Assembly: GCA_029204225.1 (NCBI GenBank)
Contig: CM055102.1
Coordinates: forward strand, 29,673,632-29,737,631
Source: Diphasiastrum complanatum
Lineage: Eukaryota; Streptophyta; Lycopodiopsida; Lycopodiales; Lycopodiaceae
Direction of reading: 5' to 3'
Length of the DNA: 64,000 nucleotides
The notes below the pieces were generated by a model. That model ran no database searches and had not been told where the DNA came from. It saw only the letters and a list, made by a program, of their open reading frames with translations. Positions 1 through 13,700 of this stretch are shown here, in pieces. The number at the start of each line of letters is the position of its first letter. Position 1 is the stretch's first letter. The translations under genes were made by a program, and so were the position numbers.

Positions 1-288
1 CATTTTTCAAAGGACCAATGTCCCCAGACCAAGCGGGAAGAGGAGCAGATGAGAGAGTATCCTTATCGATCGATACTTGGATCTCTCATGTACGCAATGG
101 TCTGTACAAGACCTGACATCTCTTTTGCAGTAAGCTCGCTCAGCCAATATATGGCTAATTCTGCATTACCCATTGGAAGGCTCTCATAAGAGTCATGAGG
201 TATATTCGAGCTACCATGGACCAGTGCATCTGCTATGAGGAAGTCAGCAACGACAAGCACAATATAGAGGGAGGAAAAGTTTTTGAGA
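1..288 (+). pseudogene. Ty1/copia RT/RNase H remnant
   Basis: Frame 1 reads through the copia segment linking reverse transcriptase to RNase H: the motif PYRSILGSLMYAMVCTRPDI is followed by SLSQYMANS. Around base 168 the reading moves to frame 3, where HWKALIRVMRYIRATMDQ continues the same domain, so there is at least one frameshift; frame 1 reaches a stop at 187-189. The window starts inside this fragment, so its 5' part lies outside. No polypurine tract or LTR can be recognised after it. It is a dead relic. Confidence 0.85.
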
Positions 289-1380
289 TGACTGCCATGT
301 CACCTTGCCAACTCAACTTCACATGTGCGAGTTTATAGAGTGCGAAAACTAGTAGGAGAGTGCACTTTTTCTAGAGACATGTGTTCAAAAACACCAAAAC
401 ACCATGCAAGTACTCCAAGAGGCTTTACCAATAGTCTTTAATAGTCCATTAGACTTTCATGAAACCTTCAAACAGCTCCAGAGATGTAGTATATGCTGAG
501 ATCGAGAAATTTTCATCTTGTGGGAGAGCGCACTTGCTACAAAACTCATGAAGATAGAGCACAAGCCTCCAACAACCAATTCTAAGGTCTGATAGCTTGT
601 TGGGAAGGCCAAGATGGATACAAAATGAGTTGGTTGAGTTCATCCATGATCCCCTTGTGGATTTGTAGCAATAAATCCCCCAAGAAGCATGGAAATTTTT
701 TTTAGCCCTTTTTGGGCCTCCTACACCCTGTAATCTTTGAATTTTTGGCTCTAACTTCTTGGACATGTTCAAAAGATGTTGATCTACTCTCATGAAAGGT
801 CTACAAGGTGATTTATTAAATCTATGAATCTTTTTTGCAAAATCACCAGTTTTAGCAATATTGCTGGTTTTTTCCATTACATAAAGCCGATTTCTACCTC
901 ATGCATCCACATACCACTCACATGCATCTCAAATCACTTATCTACAGCCATTAATTGTTCTAATTTTTCTGTTTTATGGTTCTTACTATCCATTTCTAGT
1001 CAAAAATCCCAAAAAAACAAGCAATGTTTGACCAAAATCATAGTCTAGAACTGCAAATCTTAAAAATTTTTCAGGCATGCAATCATTAATTCAATAATTA
1101 ATGAATTTTAACTGAAGGTACACTTGCTGGAAATTCAGATCTACCATAAGTTTTGAGAAATACAAGCAAACCCTGAAAAACTGTCATAAACTGGCTAAAA
1201 TCGACAATTACCCACATTGTTATGGAGAAAGCCAATATTTGATAGATCTTAGCAACATGCAAGTGGAAATACTGAGAGAACACCCACTTGGAAGCTTGTT
1301 CTCCACTAGGAAGAGAAAATTAGACCATAGAGTTGACGAAAAGCTTCACAGCCCCAATCCCTTCGATCTTCGTAAGCCTT
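289..1380. other. gene-free stretch, nothing recognised
   Basis: No recognisable gene or RNA. A 142-codon minus-strand open frame (877-449) is rich in Lys, Ser and Cys and matches no family I know. The lower end of the stretch could be the internal region of a minus-strand retroelement whose primer-binding site is at 1381-1392, but I see no gag-like protein in it. Confidence 0.4.
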
Positions 1381-1392
1381 GCTCTGATACCA
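1381..1392 (-). other. minus-strand retroelement primer-binding site
   Basis: GCTCTGATACCA is the exact complement of the plant copia primer-binding site TGGTATCAGAGC, which pairs with initiator tRNA-Met. One base further on, TGTAAGGAG at 1394 could be the inner edge of a minus-strand LTR, which would extend to about 1735. No second LTR or coding region supports it, so only the site is firm. Confidence 0.6.
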
Positions 1393-1737
1393 CTGTAAGG
1401 AGAAGCACCTTTAAGATCTTCCTTACAAGACACACACAAAGGAATGACAGTGGAGCCAAACCACTTAACCATGCAGATGCTAATGATCAATCTCCAATAG
1501 CATTTCTCCTGTGCCAAAGGATATGATACAACTGTAGAGAGATGAACTTGACAATGAATCTCACAATAGGAATGGGAGTAGGGCAAGTTTCTCCTAGAGG
1601 AAATAGTCCTTGCTTTACTTGTGCATGTGCCCATGTCGTCATACAATAATCCCATACATGCAAGTCATTACTATTGATACTCTACTCCATGCCAATAGCT
1701 ATCTTAACCCATGCAATAGCTCCACACGTCATAAGAT

Positions 1738-2014
1738 GTGTGAGTTAGAATTAAAGTTAGAATCACTGTGTTACTGTATTGTGCGTCCTATCAGTGGATA
1801 AGGATCAGTTGGCCTCGCCACGAGGCAAGTCGACAGGACACACGTCCCGCCAATGGCAACCTGGGTCATGCATGGGTTGCCTGAGTGAACAACTATATGT
1901 ATAGTGTAATTTCACTTATGAGAAATACAGTTGCTATGTGAGCTTGCTGAGGAGAGTGTTTTCTGTCTGTGTTACTATGTAGCATGATCTGTGTTCCTGT
2001 GCAAAGCAAATTCA
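1738..2014 (+). mobile_element. 5' LTR of copia element 1 (left edge approximate)
   Basis: The right edge is set by the primer-binding site at 2019, with a CA dinucleotide at 2013-2014. A TATA-like ACTATATGTATAG lies at about 1890-1902. The left edge is a guess based on a TG start, because no 3' LTR exists in the window for comparison: none of this sequence recurs after the gag-pol frame ends at 6660. Confidence 0.55.
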
Positions 2015-2018
2015 ATGT

Positions 2019-2030
2019 TGGTATCAGAGC
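2019..2030 (+). other. primer-binding site of copia element 1
   Basis: TGGTATCAGAGC is the perfect plant copia primer-binding site, complementary to the 3' end of initiator tRNA-Met. Bases 2031-2559 are the untranslated leader between this site and the gag start; I see no other feature in them. Confidence 0.9.
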
Positions 2031-2559
2031 CGTACAGGGAGTGTACACAGTACAGTGTCGCCGTTGAAGAGAGCTTCGGGAGAACTGTCTTCTGAGAGTT
2101 CGGGGTTTTACGGCGGGTTGAAGACAAAAAGAGAAGCACTGGTGCACGGTTTCTAATTTATAGAGGCTTGCTAAGCTCAGCAGAGGGATTATTAGCCTGT
2201 GCATAGCATCAGACAAGGAAAAATTTGGTGAAAAATTGACAATTTCGAAGCCAGCTGAAAATTGAAACCGGACTTGGGGTTGCGATTTCTATACATAACT
2301 GGTGATTTCTTCGCTGTTTGTGCACCGTTTTGGATGCCGTAAGGACAGGAAGGAAGCTAATCACACTATCAATCAGCCATGGAGAGATTCTAAGGTTTAT
2401 GTCAGAGATTTCGGAAGGCGACGCCTTTCAAATTGGTGGAAAAGCGGCGAGTGGCCTGGTAAGAAAAAAAGTGCAGGTCATTATTTTCAGCTTCTGACAT
2501 CACTGTTGGCCTCGACATACTGTTCTTAGCCTAAGGCAAAAGTTTTAAGCAGTTTTGTG

Positions 2560-5500
2560 ATGGCAAACATGGGAGAGTCCATTTTGAGTGAAAGTAGCAA
2601 ATTGGACGGGATTTCCAACTATGCAGTGTGGAAATTCAAAATGAAAAACATACTGATGGAGAAAGATGTGTGGGAAGTCGTCACAGGTGATGAGAGAAGG
2701 CCGCCAAATGAAGCAGACATCAAAGTGTTCTACAAAAAGATGAGGAAAGCTTTGACCTTCATTAACTTGTCAGTGAAGGATCACATCATTACCCACATTT
2801 GTGATGCTATTACACCTAGACAGGCATGGGATGTGCTAAAGGAGCAGTTCGAGACGTCAAATCCGTCAAGAATCATGTTTCTAAAGTCAAAGTTGAATAG
2901 TGCCCGCATGGAACAAGGAGAGCACATTCAGACGTACATGACCAGAATCAAGACAATGAGAGATGAACTGCATTCTATTGGAGAGCGCATACGTGATGTG
3001 GAGCTGGTGCATAATGCATTATGCGGCATTGCAGAACCCTATCAGATGTTTGTGAGCGGAATAGCATCAAGAGAAAGATTGCCAACCTTTGACGAGCTCA
3101 CATGAATCTTGATGCAGGAAGAGCAACGACGAGAACTGGTGAAAGCTAGACGTCAAAATACTGATGATCAGGCACTTGCAACACGCCAAAAACAAGGCAA
3201 GGGCAAGGGCAAGAAGAAGACTAAGCAGCAATTTGCCAAGTCTCAGGAGGATGAGGGATCTTCTAGCAAAACTAAGAAGAAAGGCAAGTGCTTCCATTGT
3301 GGTAAAAAGGGCCATTGGAAGAGTGAATGTCGCAAATTCCTGGCGGAACAAGGCAAGGGGAAACCAAAACAAGCAGGTAACCTTGTCGATGAAGGTGAGA
3401 TTGAAGACTCTAGCATCTTCATATCTGCATTGTCATCTAATCAAGATGATCAAGCATGGTATATTGACTCAGGAGCCACAAGACACATGACAGGTAACAA
3501 GAATTGGTTCAGTAGTTTGAAGGTGTTGGATAATGGAAAATCTGTTTCACAAGCAAATGGTGAGGTGTGCATGATCAAGGGGATAGGCACAGTTTCAATC
3601 CAACTGCCTGATGACAAAAGTAGGATGATCAGGGAGGTACTTTACGTACCAGGTTTGAAAAAAAATCTACTTTCTGTTGGAGTCATTACTGATCAAAAGT
3701 TGAAAGTAGAATTCGCCCATGATTGTTGCTTTGTGAAGGATGCGAACCAAAAGTTCAAAGTTATTGCGAATGGAGTAAGAGAGCGCAATACAAAATTGTA
3801 CAGGTTGAATGCTACAGTCAAGGGGCAACATGGACTTATATCATCCGTTCCTTCGCAAACTGAGTTGTGGCACAAGAGGCTTGGTCACTTGAACTTGGAA
3901 AGCCTCAGTTTGATGAGAAAATTGGAGATGGTAACAGGACTGCCTACCATAGAAGATCACTTGAAATCGATGTGCGAATCTTGTATATATGGGAAGCAGC
4001 ATCGAGAGAAGTTCAATAAAGGAGGTGTTGCAAGAGCAAAGAACATCCTGGATTTAATCCACACAGATTTATGCGGGCCCATGAGGACCATGTCCTTAGG
4101 AAAAGCCTTCTATTTCATGACCTTTATTGATGATATGTCACGTAAGACGTGGATCTACTTCTTGAAGAAGAAATCAGATGCTTTTGATAACTTCAAGAAC
4201 TTCAAAAACTTGGTCGAAAATCAGACAGGTAAGAAGATCAAAGTCCTAAGATCAGATAGTGGAGGTGAGTATAAGTCTAATGATTTCAATGATCTTTGTG
4301 ATCAATGTGGGATTAAAAGACAGTTTACGCAAGCTCGTACTCCTGCTCTCAATGGTGTAGCTGAGCGCAAAAATTATACGATTGTGGAAAGTGCCAGATC
4401 TATGCTAGTTGAGATGAAATTACCAAAAGATTTTTGGTCAGAGGCATGTAGCACGGCAGTCTATCTTCAAAATAGAAGTCCTACCACTGCCATACCAAAA
4501 ATAACACCTGAGGAAGCATTTACAAAGAAGAAGCCAAAGGCGAACCACTTGCGAATCTTTGGATGTAAGGCCTTTGTACATATTCCTAAGGAAGAGAGAC
4601 GTAAACTTGATGTAAAAGCTATCAAGTGCATATTCCTAGGATATGATGATCGCGTGAAGGGCTATAGATGTTTTGATCCAGTCGAAAACAAAATCCGTAT
4701 AAGCCGAGATGTTATCTTTGATGAATCCAAGATGTATGAAGACGAAGATGCTGAGAAGATAGACACATCCAGTAGGAAAAATGGTATAGTGAGGATACCA
4801 CCTGATGATGATCCATTCATTGACCTTCCGAGTGATGAACATGAGGATACATCTCAAGATACTACTACTCAACCTCAAGAAACAGGTTGGAGAGGTAGGG
4901 ACAAACCTTTTGGTGCAAGAAGGATTGAAATTGTAGGTGACAAACGCAAGGAGAAGGATGTACCGTGGGATACATTTTTACTAGGAAGCCGATCACCTGA
5001 CAGAAAGCTCCCTAAGTGGTTTGAGAGATTGATGGAGAGCCGCGACATAGATGACTTTCCAGGATCATCTAACCATGGAGAGCTACGAAGATCAACAAGA
5101 GAGAAGATACTACCTGAAAGGTATGAAGCAAATTATGCTCTGTTATCTAGCATTATTCAAAGAAAAGAACCTTCGACTTATGGTGAAGCGAAGGATGATG
5201 ACATTTGGATCAAGGCCATGGGAGAGGAGATGGAGTCAATTGCTAAGCATAGCACATGGGACTTAGTAGAACCACCAGTTGGCAAGAAACCCATTGGTTG
5301 CAAATGGGTATACAGAACTAAGTACCATACAGATGGAAGCATAGAAAAGCACAAAGCAAGATTGGTAATCAAAGGGTATGCACAAAATACAGGCATTGAC
5401 TATGAGGAGACCTTTGCGCCGGTGTGTAAGTGGAATACTCTACGTCTACTTATTGCTTTAGCTTCACATTTTGGTTGGCCTTTGCATCAGATGGATGTGA

Positions 5501-6660
5501 AATCTGCTTTTCTAAATGGTGAGTTAGAAGAAGAAGTGTTCATGGATCAACCTGAAGGCTTTGTAACGAAAGGACAGGAAAATAAAGTATGTCGCTTGAA
5601 GAAAGCGCTTTATGGTCTTAAACAAGCACCACGTGCGTGGTATAGCAGGATTGATGCCTACTTTCGTTCAAAGGGGATGGTGAGAACACATTTTGATCCA
5701 AATCTATATGTCTTATGCTTTGATGGTATGATTGCTTTGATTGCTCTTTATGTTGATGACTTGATTATTACGGGAAATAATCAAGAGATGATAGACATGA
5801 TCAAGAAAGACCTCATGGAACAATTTGAGATGACAGATCTCAGCCTGATGCATTACTGCCTTGGAGTAGAAGTGTGGCAAAAAGGACATGAAGTGGGTTT
5901 AACAAAGGTGAAGTATGTCAAAGAGTTGCTGCACAGGTTTAGGTTGCAGGATTGCAAACTAGTAAACACTCCTATTGAACCAGGTAAAAAGCTTTCTAAG
6001 CTTGATGAATCACAGTCATTTGATGCTACGCTATATAGACAGTTAGTAGGGAGCTTGATTTACCTTACCACAACTAGACCAGATATATGCTATGCTGTTG
6101 GCATTGTAAGTCAGTTTATGGCAGCACCTACGGAAACGCATTGGAAAGCAGCTAAACGCATTTTGCGTTATGTGAAAGGCACTTCAAAGTATGGCTTGAT
6201 TTACAGGAAGCATGATAGTTTACCTGAGTTGTGTGGCTATGTGGATGTGGATTGGGGAGGTGACTATGATGATCGTAGATCCACCACAGGATATATATTC
6301 CAGTTTTGTGGTAATTGCTTTTCCTGGTCTAGTAAGAAGCAAAGTACAATTGCTCTTTCCACCACAGAAGCAGAGTATAAGGCAATGTGTAGTGCTGCAC
6401 AAGAAGCTATATGGTTGAGACAAATCTTGGAAGAAATTGGCATGAAGCAGAAAAATCCCACGACTTTACATAGCGACAGTCAGAGTGGCATTCAGCTAGC
6501 AAAGAATCCAGTGTTCCATGCGAGAACTAAACGCATTGAGATTCAATATCACTTCATACGTGAGAGGCTGCTGAGTCGTGAAATTCATGTTGTTCATTGT
6601 AGCACAGAAGAACAACTAGCTGATATTTTCACTAAGCCACTTACTGGAGAAAATATCTGA
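2560..6660 (+). pseudogene. Ty1/copia gag-pol polyprotein, one nonsense codon
   Basis: One frame of 1,367 codons is interrupted only by TGA at 3103-3105 (codon 182), probably from CGA. ATG at 2560 is the first methionine of the frame. Domains in order: UBN2-type gag (about 10-180); zinc knuckle CX2CX4HX4C (244-257); aspartic protease DSGA (303-306); integrase with its HHCC zinc region and a DDE triad at Asp503, Asp566 and Glu602 (DX35E); reverse transcriptase with YVDD (Asp1066-Asp1067); RNase H ending at ADIFTKPL. The usual extra C-terminal residues, polypurine tract and 3' LTR are missing, so the 3' end is deleted. Every catalytic motif looks intact, so the copy is young, but the stop and the missing LTR make it non-autonomous. 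The adjoining downstream sequence is the helicase 5' region. Confidence 0.93.
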
Positions 6661-7733
6661 TGTCCATTAAAATGAAAAATGATATCTAGCGGATGCTTTG
6701 CCACGTGCGACTTTGCTAACTCGTGGCAATCATCAATGGTGGCTGCCATAACTAGATTTTGGGTTGAACAAAAAATAAATAAGAGGCGATGGCGATGGCG
6801 CTATCTCTCTCGGTCTCTGCCTCGTGATCATCCATTTCTGCTTCTTCTTCTTCCTTTTTCTATAGCGCCATCGCTCGCTAGAGCTTTCTCTTTCCTGCGT
6901 CCTTGTGCTGAATTCGGTGTGCTGCTTCCTTGCCATGCATAGGTTGAAGGGAAGGAAGAGCTGGAAGGAAGAAAAAAGCGGAAGAAACGGCTCAGGAAAT
7001 GTCTCCCAAAACCCTGAGGGTGAAGATACATGGCGTGTGCTTGCTGTGGTGTTTCTGACTAGAACGGCGTGAATTTTGCGTGGGGTTAGCTTTTTGGAGC
7101 AGTGGAATCTTGCTGGTGATGAACAGATTAGAGGTTTGTAGGTTTGCGCAATGCCCGTTTTATGGCCGTGGTCAAGATATACAGAAGGCCTCTCTTTTGT
7201 TGTATGAGAATTGTCTTTTGGGAGTAGCTGTTAGGCTTCCAATGCTTTTTCTTGAAACAGACTAAACGCCGAATTTGGAGAACTATTTGTAAACATTGCG
7301 GGTAAGCACTTGCTTTGCACTTCATAGTTTGCTGTGAAATCAGAGAACCGAATCGTATAACCCTAATTTCTTTAAGTGTATAATTTTGTTAATTATCTTC
7401 GGTTCTGACAACTTCCTTTTATTCATCCTTATTTCGATTGCTTTTGGAAATTTGAGATTAAGATGTTTTCATTGAAATTAGCATGCTGCTAGTGTAACGA
7501 TTGGTGAGAGCAGACGGGCTTGAGAATAATCCCTTTTTGTGCAATGTCAGGTTGAGATGGGAGCGGAAAACATAGCTCATTTTCATTGTCTTAGAGTCGA
7601 TTCAGAAGTGAAGATGCAATCATACATCATATGTGAATTTCCTGGTTTGCTTTCAGGCACACAATTAGCACCACTATAAAGGTCAACGTTCAAGTACTCA
7701 TTTAGAAGTAGTTCTCTGATTGAGAATCTTGCT
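6661..7733 (+). promoter_or_regulatory. promoter and 5' leader of the DEAH helicase gene
   Basis: The stretch between the truncated copia element and the helicase ATG should hold the promoter and leader. It has an A/T-rich AAAATAAATAAG at about 6771-6782, pyrimidine-rich runs (6810-6860), and a likely leader intron: donor GGTAAGC with GT at 7302-7303, and acceptor TGTCAG ending at 7550 after a T-rich tract. An in-frame TAA at 7677-7679 closes the frame upstream of ATG 7734. The transcription start cannot be fixed. Only a few bases separate the retroelement's last codon from putative promoter DNA. Confidence 0.55.
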
Positions 7734-10700
7734 ATGGGAAACAGCGAGATGGATCCCATCGTCAATCTCTGTGCCTTCAACATATCTTCTAGAGCAGCAT
7801 CATTGGAGGAAGTTGCAGATGACCGCAGCCAGTTGATGATTCGAATTCAGAGTATATGCTTGGGACTTAAGAAACTTGAGATAGTTGGTAAAAGTGCTCT
7901 AATTGCCAGCCTCTCTTTTGACAGCATTGATGCGGCAAAAGAGGCGGTGATTGGAATATGGGAGCTTCGTTTACAAGGAATTCATCATCTCACCCCGGTG
8001 CTAGCATCATCAATTGGTTTTGGAGATGAAGCAGAAATTGAATCGAGCATGGATGAGGGTATTAGATTGGCATTTCTTGTCCACATTGTGAGCTTGCGAG
8101 ATTCAGAAGCAGTAGAGAAATGCAGGAAGGAGGCAAACTATGTTCATCAAAAGCTTTCAGATGTGCAAGCGCAGCTAAAGCGACTGCATGTCTTTGAAGA
8201 ATGGCAGAAGTTGCAAAACCTCAAACGGGATCTCTCTCTACAGCATCATTCACTAATTCTGCGACTTTCCGAGTTCAGTAGAGCACTAGATTATCTTGAA
8301 TGCTACATCAAAAGTAGGGGTTCCTCTAAATGGTCCAGCTACTTTGTAAATGGTAACGCAGACAGTGAGAACTGGCAGGCGCTTGAGATTGAGAAAGAAT
8401 GTAGCTGGCAGCAGCTTCACTGTCTTCTTCAAAGAGAATACCACCGCTTTCAAGTAGCATTGCCATTATATGCAAGGAGATCTGATATTCTGTATCACAT
8501 CCAAGCTAACCAGGTAATATTTCACATTAGGTTGTTGGCATTGCCTTGCAAAACGCAATACTATGTGTTCAAATTGGTCAATGGAGTTTCTGCAAAAGTC
8601 AATATTAAAGTCCATGTCCTAAATTATAAGGATATGTTCTCACAAAAAGATTCACCACATTGTGAAAGACTTTATTGCAAGAACTCGATCTTTGAAATGC
8701 ACTTTTACATGCAAGACCATGTCCCGGTCTTGTTCTTGCATGCATGCCCACACTTTAGATCTTAGAAAGCCGTTCTGGGTCGAAACGTACAGTCGGAACG
8801 TTTTCTTAAAAATAGAAAAACAGGTGTTAAACTCCATGTCTTGTCTGACGCTAGATAATGCATATCTTGTCTGACTGCTGATAGAGAGCTGCTTATAGCC
8901 AAAAACTCTGGCAAAAACGAATGAAATTCTTGTAGCTCATGTTGATCCTAGAATCGCTATCTGAGCTATGTTCTTAAGCTCACGTTAATCCAAGAATCGC
9001 GCTTTTGTTCCTTAATACTTCGATTCCTTTGTTAAAACGGAACGTATTGTAGATTTTTTTTTTTGGTGAAGTTATGTTCTGGAACGCGTTCCGCGGAACG
9101 GGCAACTAAGCTTTAGATGCATCTTTATAAGCAAGCCATAAAATAGCAAAACATTACTTTTCTTGCATGCATTCCTAGGCTCTAAATGTGCATGATGCAC
9201 CAGCATCATCACCAACAACTATACTAAAGGAAAAATTAAGAGTGCTCTAGGTTTGAATTTTGCCATCACCAACAACTATACTAAATAATTATAATATTCA
9301 GAAAATTATTTCACATATGTTTTCTGTCTTTGTCATATATTTTCTGCTGTTGTCATATCTTTACTCGTGCACCTAATATGAATCATAGTTCAATCCTTGA
9401 GGTAACCAAAGGAAATGCTGGCCGTTATGCCACAGTTCCAAGAAATATAAAATTTGAAAGTAGCTAATTACATCCAACCTTAGACAATCACACTTTTATT
9501 TAAAATATTTTGCTGGTAATGCCTTTGTGGTATACCACACATCGTTCTTGTTTTTGTTGGATTTTTAATGCTATATTGTTGGCTTGAACTTTGTGCATAA
9601 TTGGTCATCCGTCAAGTCAGTTGATGAATTTGAAACCTAATCTAGAGTTTAGCTACCTTTCCATGCTAATTTGAGCTGCTAAATATTCATTTGTCTCAAA
9701 TAAGGCTGAATGATTCTATTTATAGTTTCTCTAAACCCTGAATCTGACCTGATTGTCCTTATTAATATTTTAGCAATGATGTGGTGGGATTTGGTGCAAT
9801 AGGTAATCCTTCTGATTGGAGAAACGGGTTCTGGTAAGAGCACTCAGTTAGTACAGTATTTAGCAGATACTGGACTTTCAAGGGATGGAAAATGCATTGT
9901 CTGTACACAACCGAGAAAAGTTGCAGCAATGGCTCTAACCCAGCGGGTTGCACATGAGTGCATGGGATGCTACCGACAAGCTTTTTCTGTGAGATGCTTT
10001 GCCAACAGTGTCTTTAAGAAGCAGCAAGCATTCGATATCACCTACATGACTGATTATGCCCTCCTACAATTTTGCATAAATGATGAGAATCTCGGTCAGT
10101 TCAGTTGTGTTGTTGTTGATGAGGCTCATGAGCGAAGCTTAAACACGGATTTACTTCTTGCTCTGCTCAAGTCTTGCCTCCCAAGAAGGCCTGACTTGAA
10201 AGTAATTATCATGTCTGCCTCTCCTGACACTGAGCTACTTTCCACATATTTTGATGGATGTAAGATCGTTCAAGTTCCAGGAAGAGCTTTTCCAGTAGAT
10301 ATATGGTACGAGTCTGACTCAGCAGATATTCCAGATGCTTTGGACGTAAATGAGAGTGACTACGCTTTCCGAGTTGTGCAAAAGGTCAGTGCCATTAATG
10401 ATCTTGCAGAAGAAGGAAATATATTGGCTTTTCTCACATCACAGGCAGAGGTGGAATGGGCCTGCGGCCAGTCATTCCGTGGTTCAGCTCTAGTCCTTCC
10501 TTTTCATGGGAAGCTGCAACATGAAGATCAATTGCGAGTCTTTGAGGAGCGGCCATCAAATGTAAGAAAGATTGTTTTTGCTACGAACCTGGCAGAAACA
10601 TCTTTAACCATCCCAGGGGTCCGTTATGTAGTCGATTCAGGAATGGCAAAAGACAGTTTCTTTGACCCAAAGACGGGGGTGAATGCGTTGGAGGTAGGTT

Positions 10701-13700
10701 TCATTGACCAGAGTGCAGCTTTGCAACGTGCTGGCCGGGCAGGGCGCACACAACCAGGCATTTGCTATCGTCTCTACAGCAAGCTTCAGTTTGAGAAAAT
10801 GGAGCATCATCGCAAGCCAGAAATTTTGAGGGTACATTTGGGAGTTGCAATACTGAAGCTTCTTGCTCTGGGTATCAAAGAGCCAGAAACCTTTAATTTT
10901 GTCCAAGCTCCTAGTTCAGAGGCAATCTCCTCGGCCCTGAAGACTTTGCATCACTTAGGTGCTATTGAAAAACACAGCACATGGAAGCTGACAACGTTAG
11001 GGTTGCAGTTACAAAAATTGGGTATGGAACCACGCACAGGAAAGGTTCTACTTGATTGTATCGCTAGAGGATATGGCAGGGAAGGCCTAGCCCTTGCAGC
11101 TCTTATGTCATCTTTTGGCACCATTTTTTTCCGAGCTGGTACAGAGGAAGAGAAGGCTCGTGCTGACAGATTAAAGATGAAATTTTGTCATCCCGATAGT
11201 GATTTGTTCACACTCTTGTTGGTCTATAAAGAATGGGAGATGATTCCTTTCAAGAGTAAAAAGCGCTGGTGCTTGAATAATAGTATCAATCACAAAACAC
11301 TTCAAAGGTGTCAGGAACTTATCAAGGAACTGGAGAGCTGTTTATATTATGAGTTGAATATTGAAGTCTGTCGATGCTGGGGATGGTCATCTAATTCAGC
11401 AAAAAGTGACAGCATAATTTTGCAAAAAATCATTCTTTCTGTGCTGGTAGATAACTTGGCTGTATTTTCTGGGCATGAGCGGCTCGGATACGATGTGATA
11501 TCGTCAATGCAGAATGCATACCTTCATCCATCATCTGCAGTGTTGGTCTATGGGAATATGCCAAAGTGGGTGATTTTTGTGCAGCTTATCTGCACATCTA
11601 CGAAATTCTTGCATTGTGTTACAGTGATAGACCCAGAATGGCTACATGAAGAATCAGTTTTTTGCTATAATGTCCAATTAATAGAGTCTTCTGTTCTTCA
11701 TAGTATTGTTTTTTCGAATCTAGGAGCTCAACTTCTTAGAAACATATGTGGAAAACAGAACCAGAAGCTAATACAACTAAAAAACTTGATCCGACGAGAG
11801 GAGCGTCGATGCATTATTGACCCAGATTATGAGAAGAATGAGCTGAGAGTGTTGGTGACATCCAATGACCTGCAATTTGCAAAGGATATAGTTGAGGAGG
11901 TGGTGCAAAGGGAGAGGAGATGGTTGCATAATCAATGTGTTGAGCGTCGTCTGTTCCAAAAGGTGTCGGAGCTTGATTCTCCAGCAATGCTTTTTGGTGC
12001 GGGAGCAATGGTCAGGGATATTTTAATGCCAGGTGAGTTTGCCAGTGTTGAAGTCTTTCATCCAGAGCCTTCATTGATAAATGAAGCAGAAATACTGGTT
12101 TTATTTGACAAGTGTGGTGAGGGCATAGGAAGTGTTCAGAGATGTTACCAAGCATCAAGGAAAGGAGCATTAAAGAAATGGGGTGTGATCACATTACGTT
12201 CATTCACATCAGCAAAGCTTGCAGTTGACTGGATTAGTGAGAAACAAATGGGAATGCATGCTTTGACTGTTGTTCCTATCAAAAGCCAGAAACAAGGAAA
12301 CACTCATAAATCCTCCCTTGATGCTCTAAAGGCAACCTTAACATGTCTAAGACGGCGTGCAAACGGAATTGCCATAATCAAATGTGAAGCAAAGGAAGTG
12401 GATGCTGTGATAAAGTCCTGTCGTGGGAGGCTTGTTTGTGGTTCTGTAATCAACTGCTATCCAGATTGTCGTCGACCAGATTCAGTGTGCATACAAGGTT
12501 TAAAATGCAATGTTTTCTCATCTGATGTTGAAGATGAGCTAAGAAGTATCCTACAAAGGCCTGACTTGCATGTATGGACACATCGTAGACCAGCTCCTCT
12601 GCATCCTTCAAATGCAGAATTTCAGAATGCACTAGTGAAAAAAATCTCATCTTATGTACCTGTCAGTAAGTGCGAAGTTGTTGTGAGCCCATTAGTTTCA
12701 GACAAGGATCAGACCTTTAAAGCTTATGTGAAATTTGATGAGAGCCAGCTTGAGGCTGCAGAGACTGCTTTGCATAGTTTACATGGTTTGGTGCTCCCAA
12801 ACTGCCAGCCATGGCAGGCTCTCAGGTGCCTTCCATTGTTTTCTACTTCACTTCATTGCAATAGTCTCATCTTCAAAGTCTTGAAGGAAGAGTTTGATTA
12901 TGTGATTCAAGATTTGGGGCAACGGCACAAAGGGGTGACATTTTCAAAAGAGTTGACAAGAACCGGTGGCCACCGCATCCAGATTTCAGCAACTAGCCTC
13001 TCTGTGGCTGCAGGTTGTAGAGCAACCCTAGAGAAGCTGATGGAAGGGACAGCAATCTCAGATTACGTGCACGAACAGGGAGCATTGAGCATTCTCTTTA
13101 CAAGGGAGGGGTTGAGCTTAGTGAAACGTGTTGAAATCCAAACAAACACTTACATTTCGGTTGACAAGCGCATACACTCAGTAAAAGTATATGGTCCAAA
13201 AATTCGAAAAGATAGTGCAATCGAGAAGATAACAAATGCTGTTGACCAGCTGCATGAGAAACATAAGGGCAAGGAAATTCTTCTTCGAGGTGAAGACCTT
13301 CCTCAAGGTTTGATGAAAGAAGTAGTTCAGCAGTTTGGAGCCGACTTGGCATGTCTCCAAGATATTGCTGGTGTACCCATAAAAATGGATCATAGAAAGC
13401 AATCACTTCATGTTTATGGTGAAACAGAAGCTGTACAGAAGGTGCAGTCGGCCCTTGCGGGCCTAGCGACTACTTTAAAAGGTTCAGATATTAAAGTGGT
13501 TGCTGAAGAGTGTGACACTGATATAAAGTGTAGTGTATGTTTTTCCCCAGTTGAAGATAAGTATAGTTTAGAAGGATGTGGCCACTCTTTTTGCAGGTCT
13601 TGCCTTGTGGACCAAATTAGTTCTTTAATTCATCATCGAGAAGGATTTCCCCTGGCATGTACATATGAAGAGTGTGGGCAGCCTTTTTTAATGGCTGATG

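Noticed and set aside
8514-8765. Reading on from exon 1 of the helicase to a stop at 8765
   Set aside because: The donor at 8514 and the exact resumption of the conserved domain at 9803 show that this is intron.
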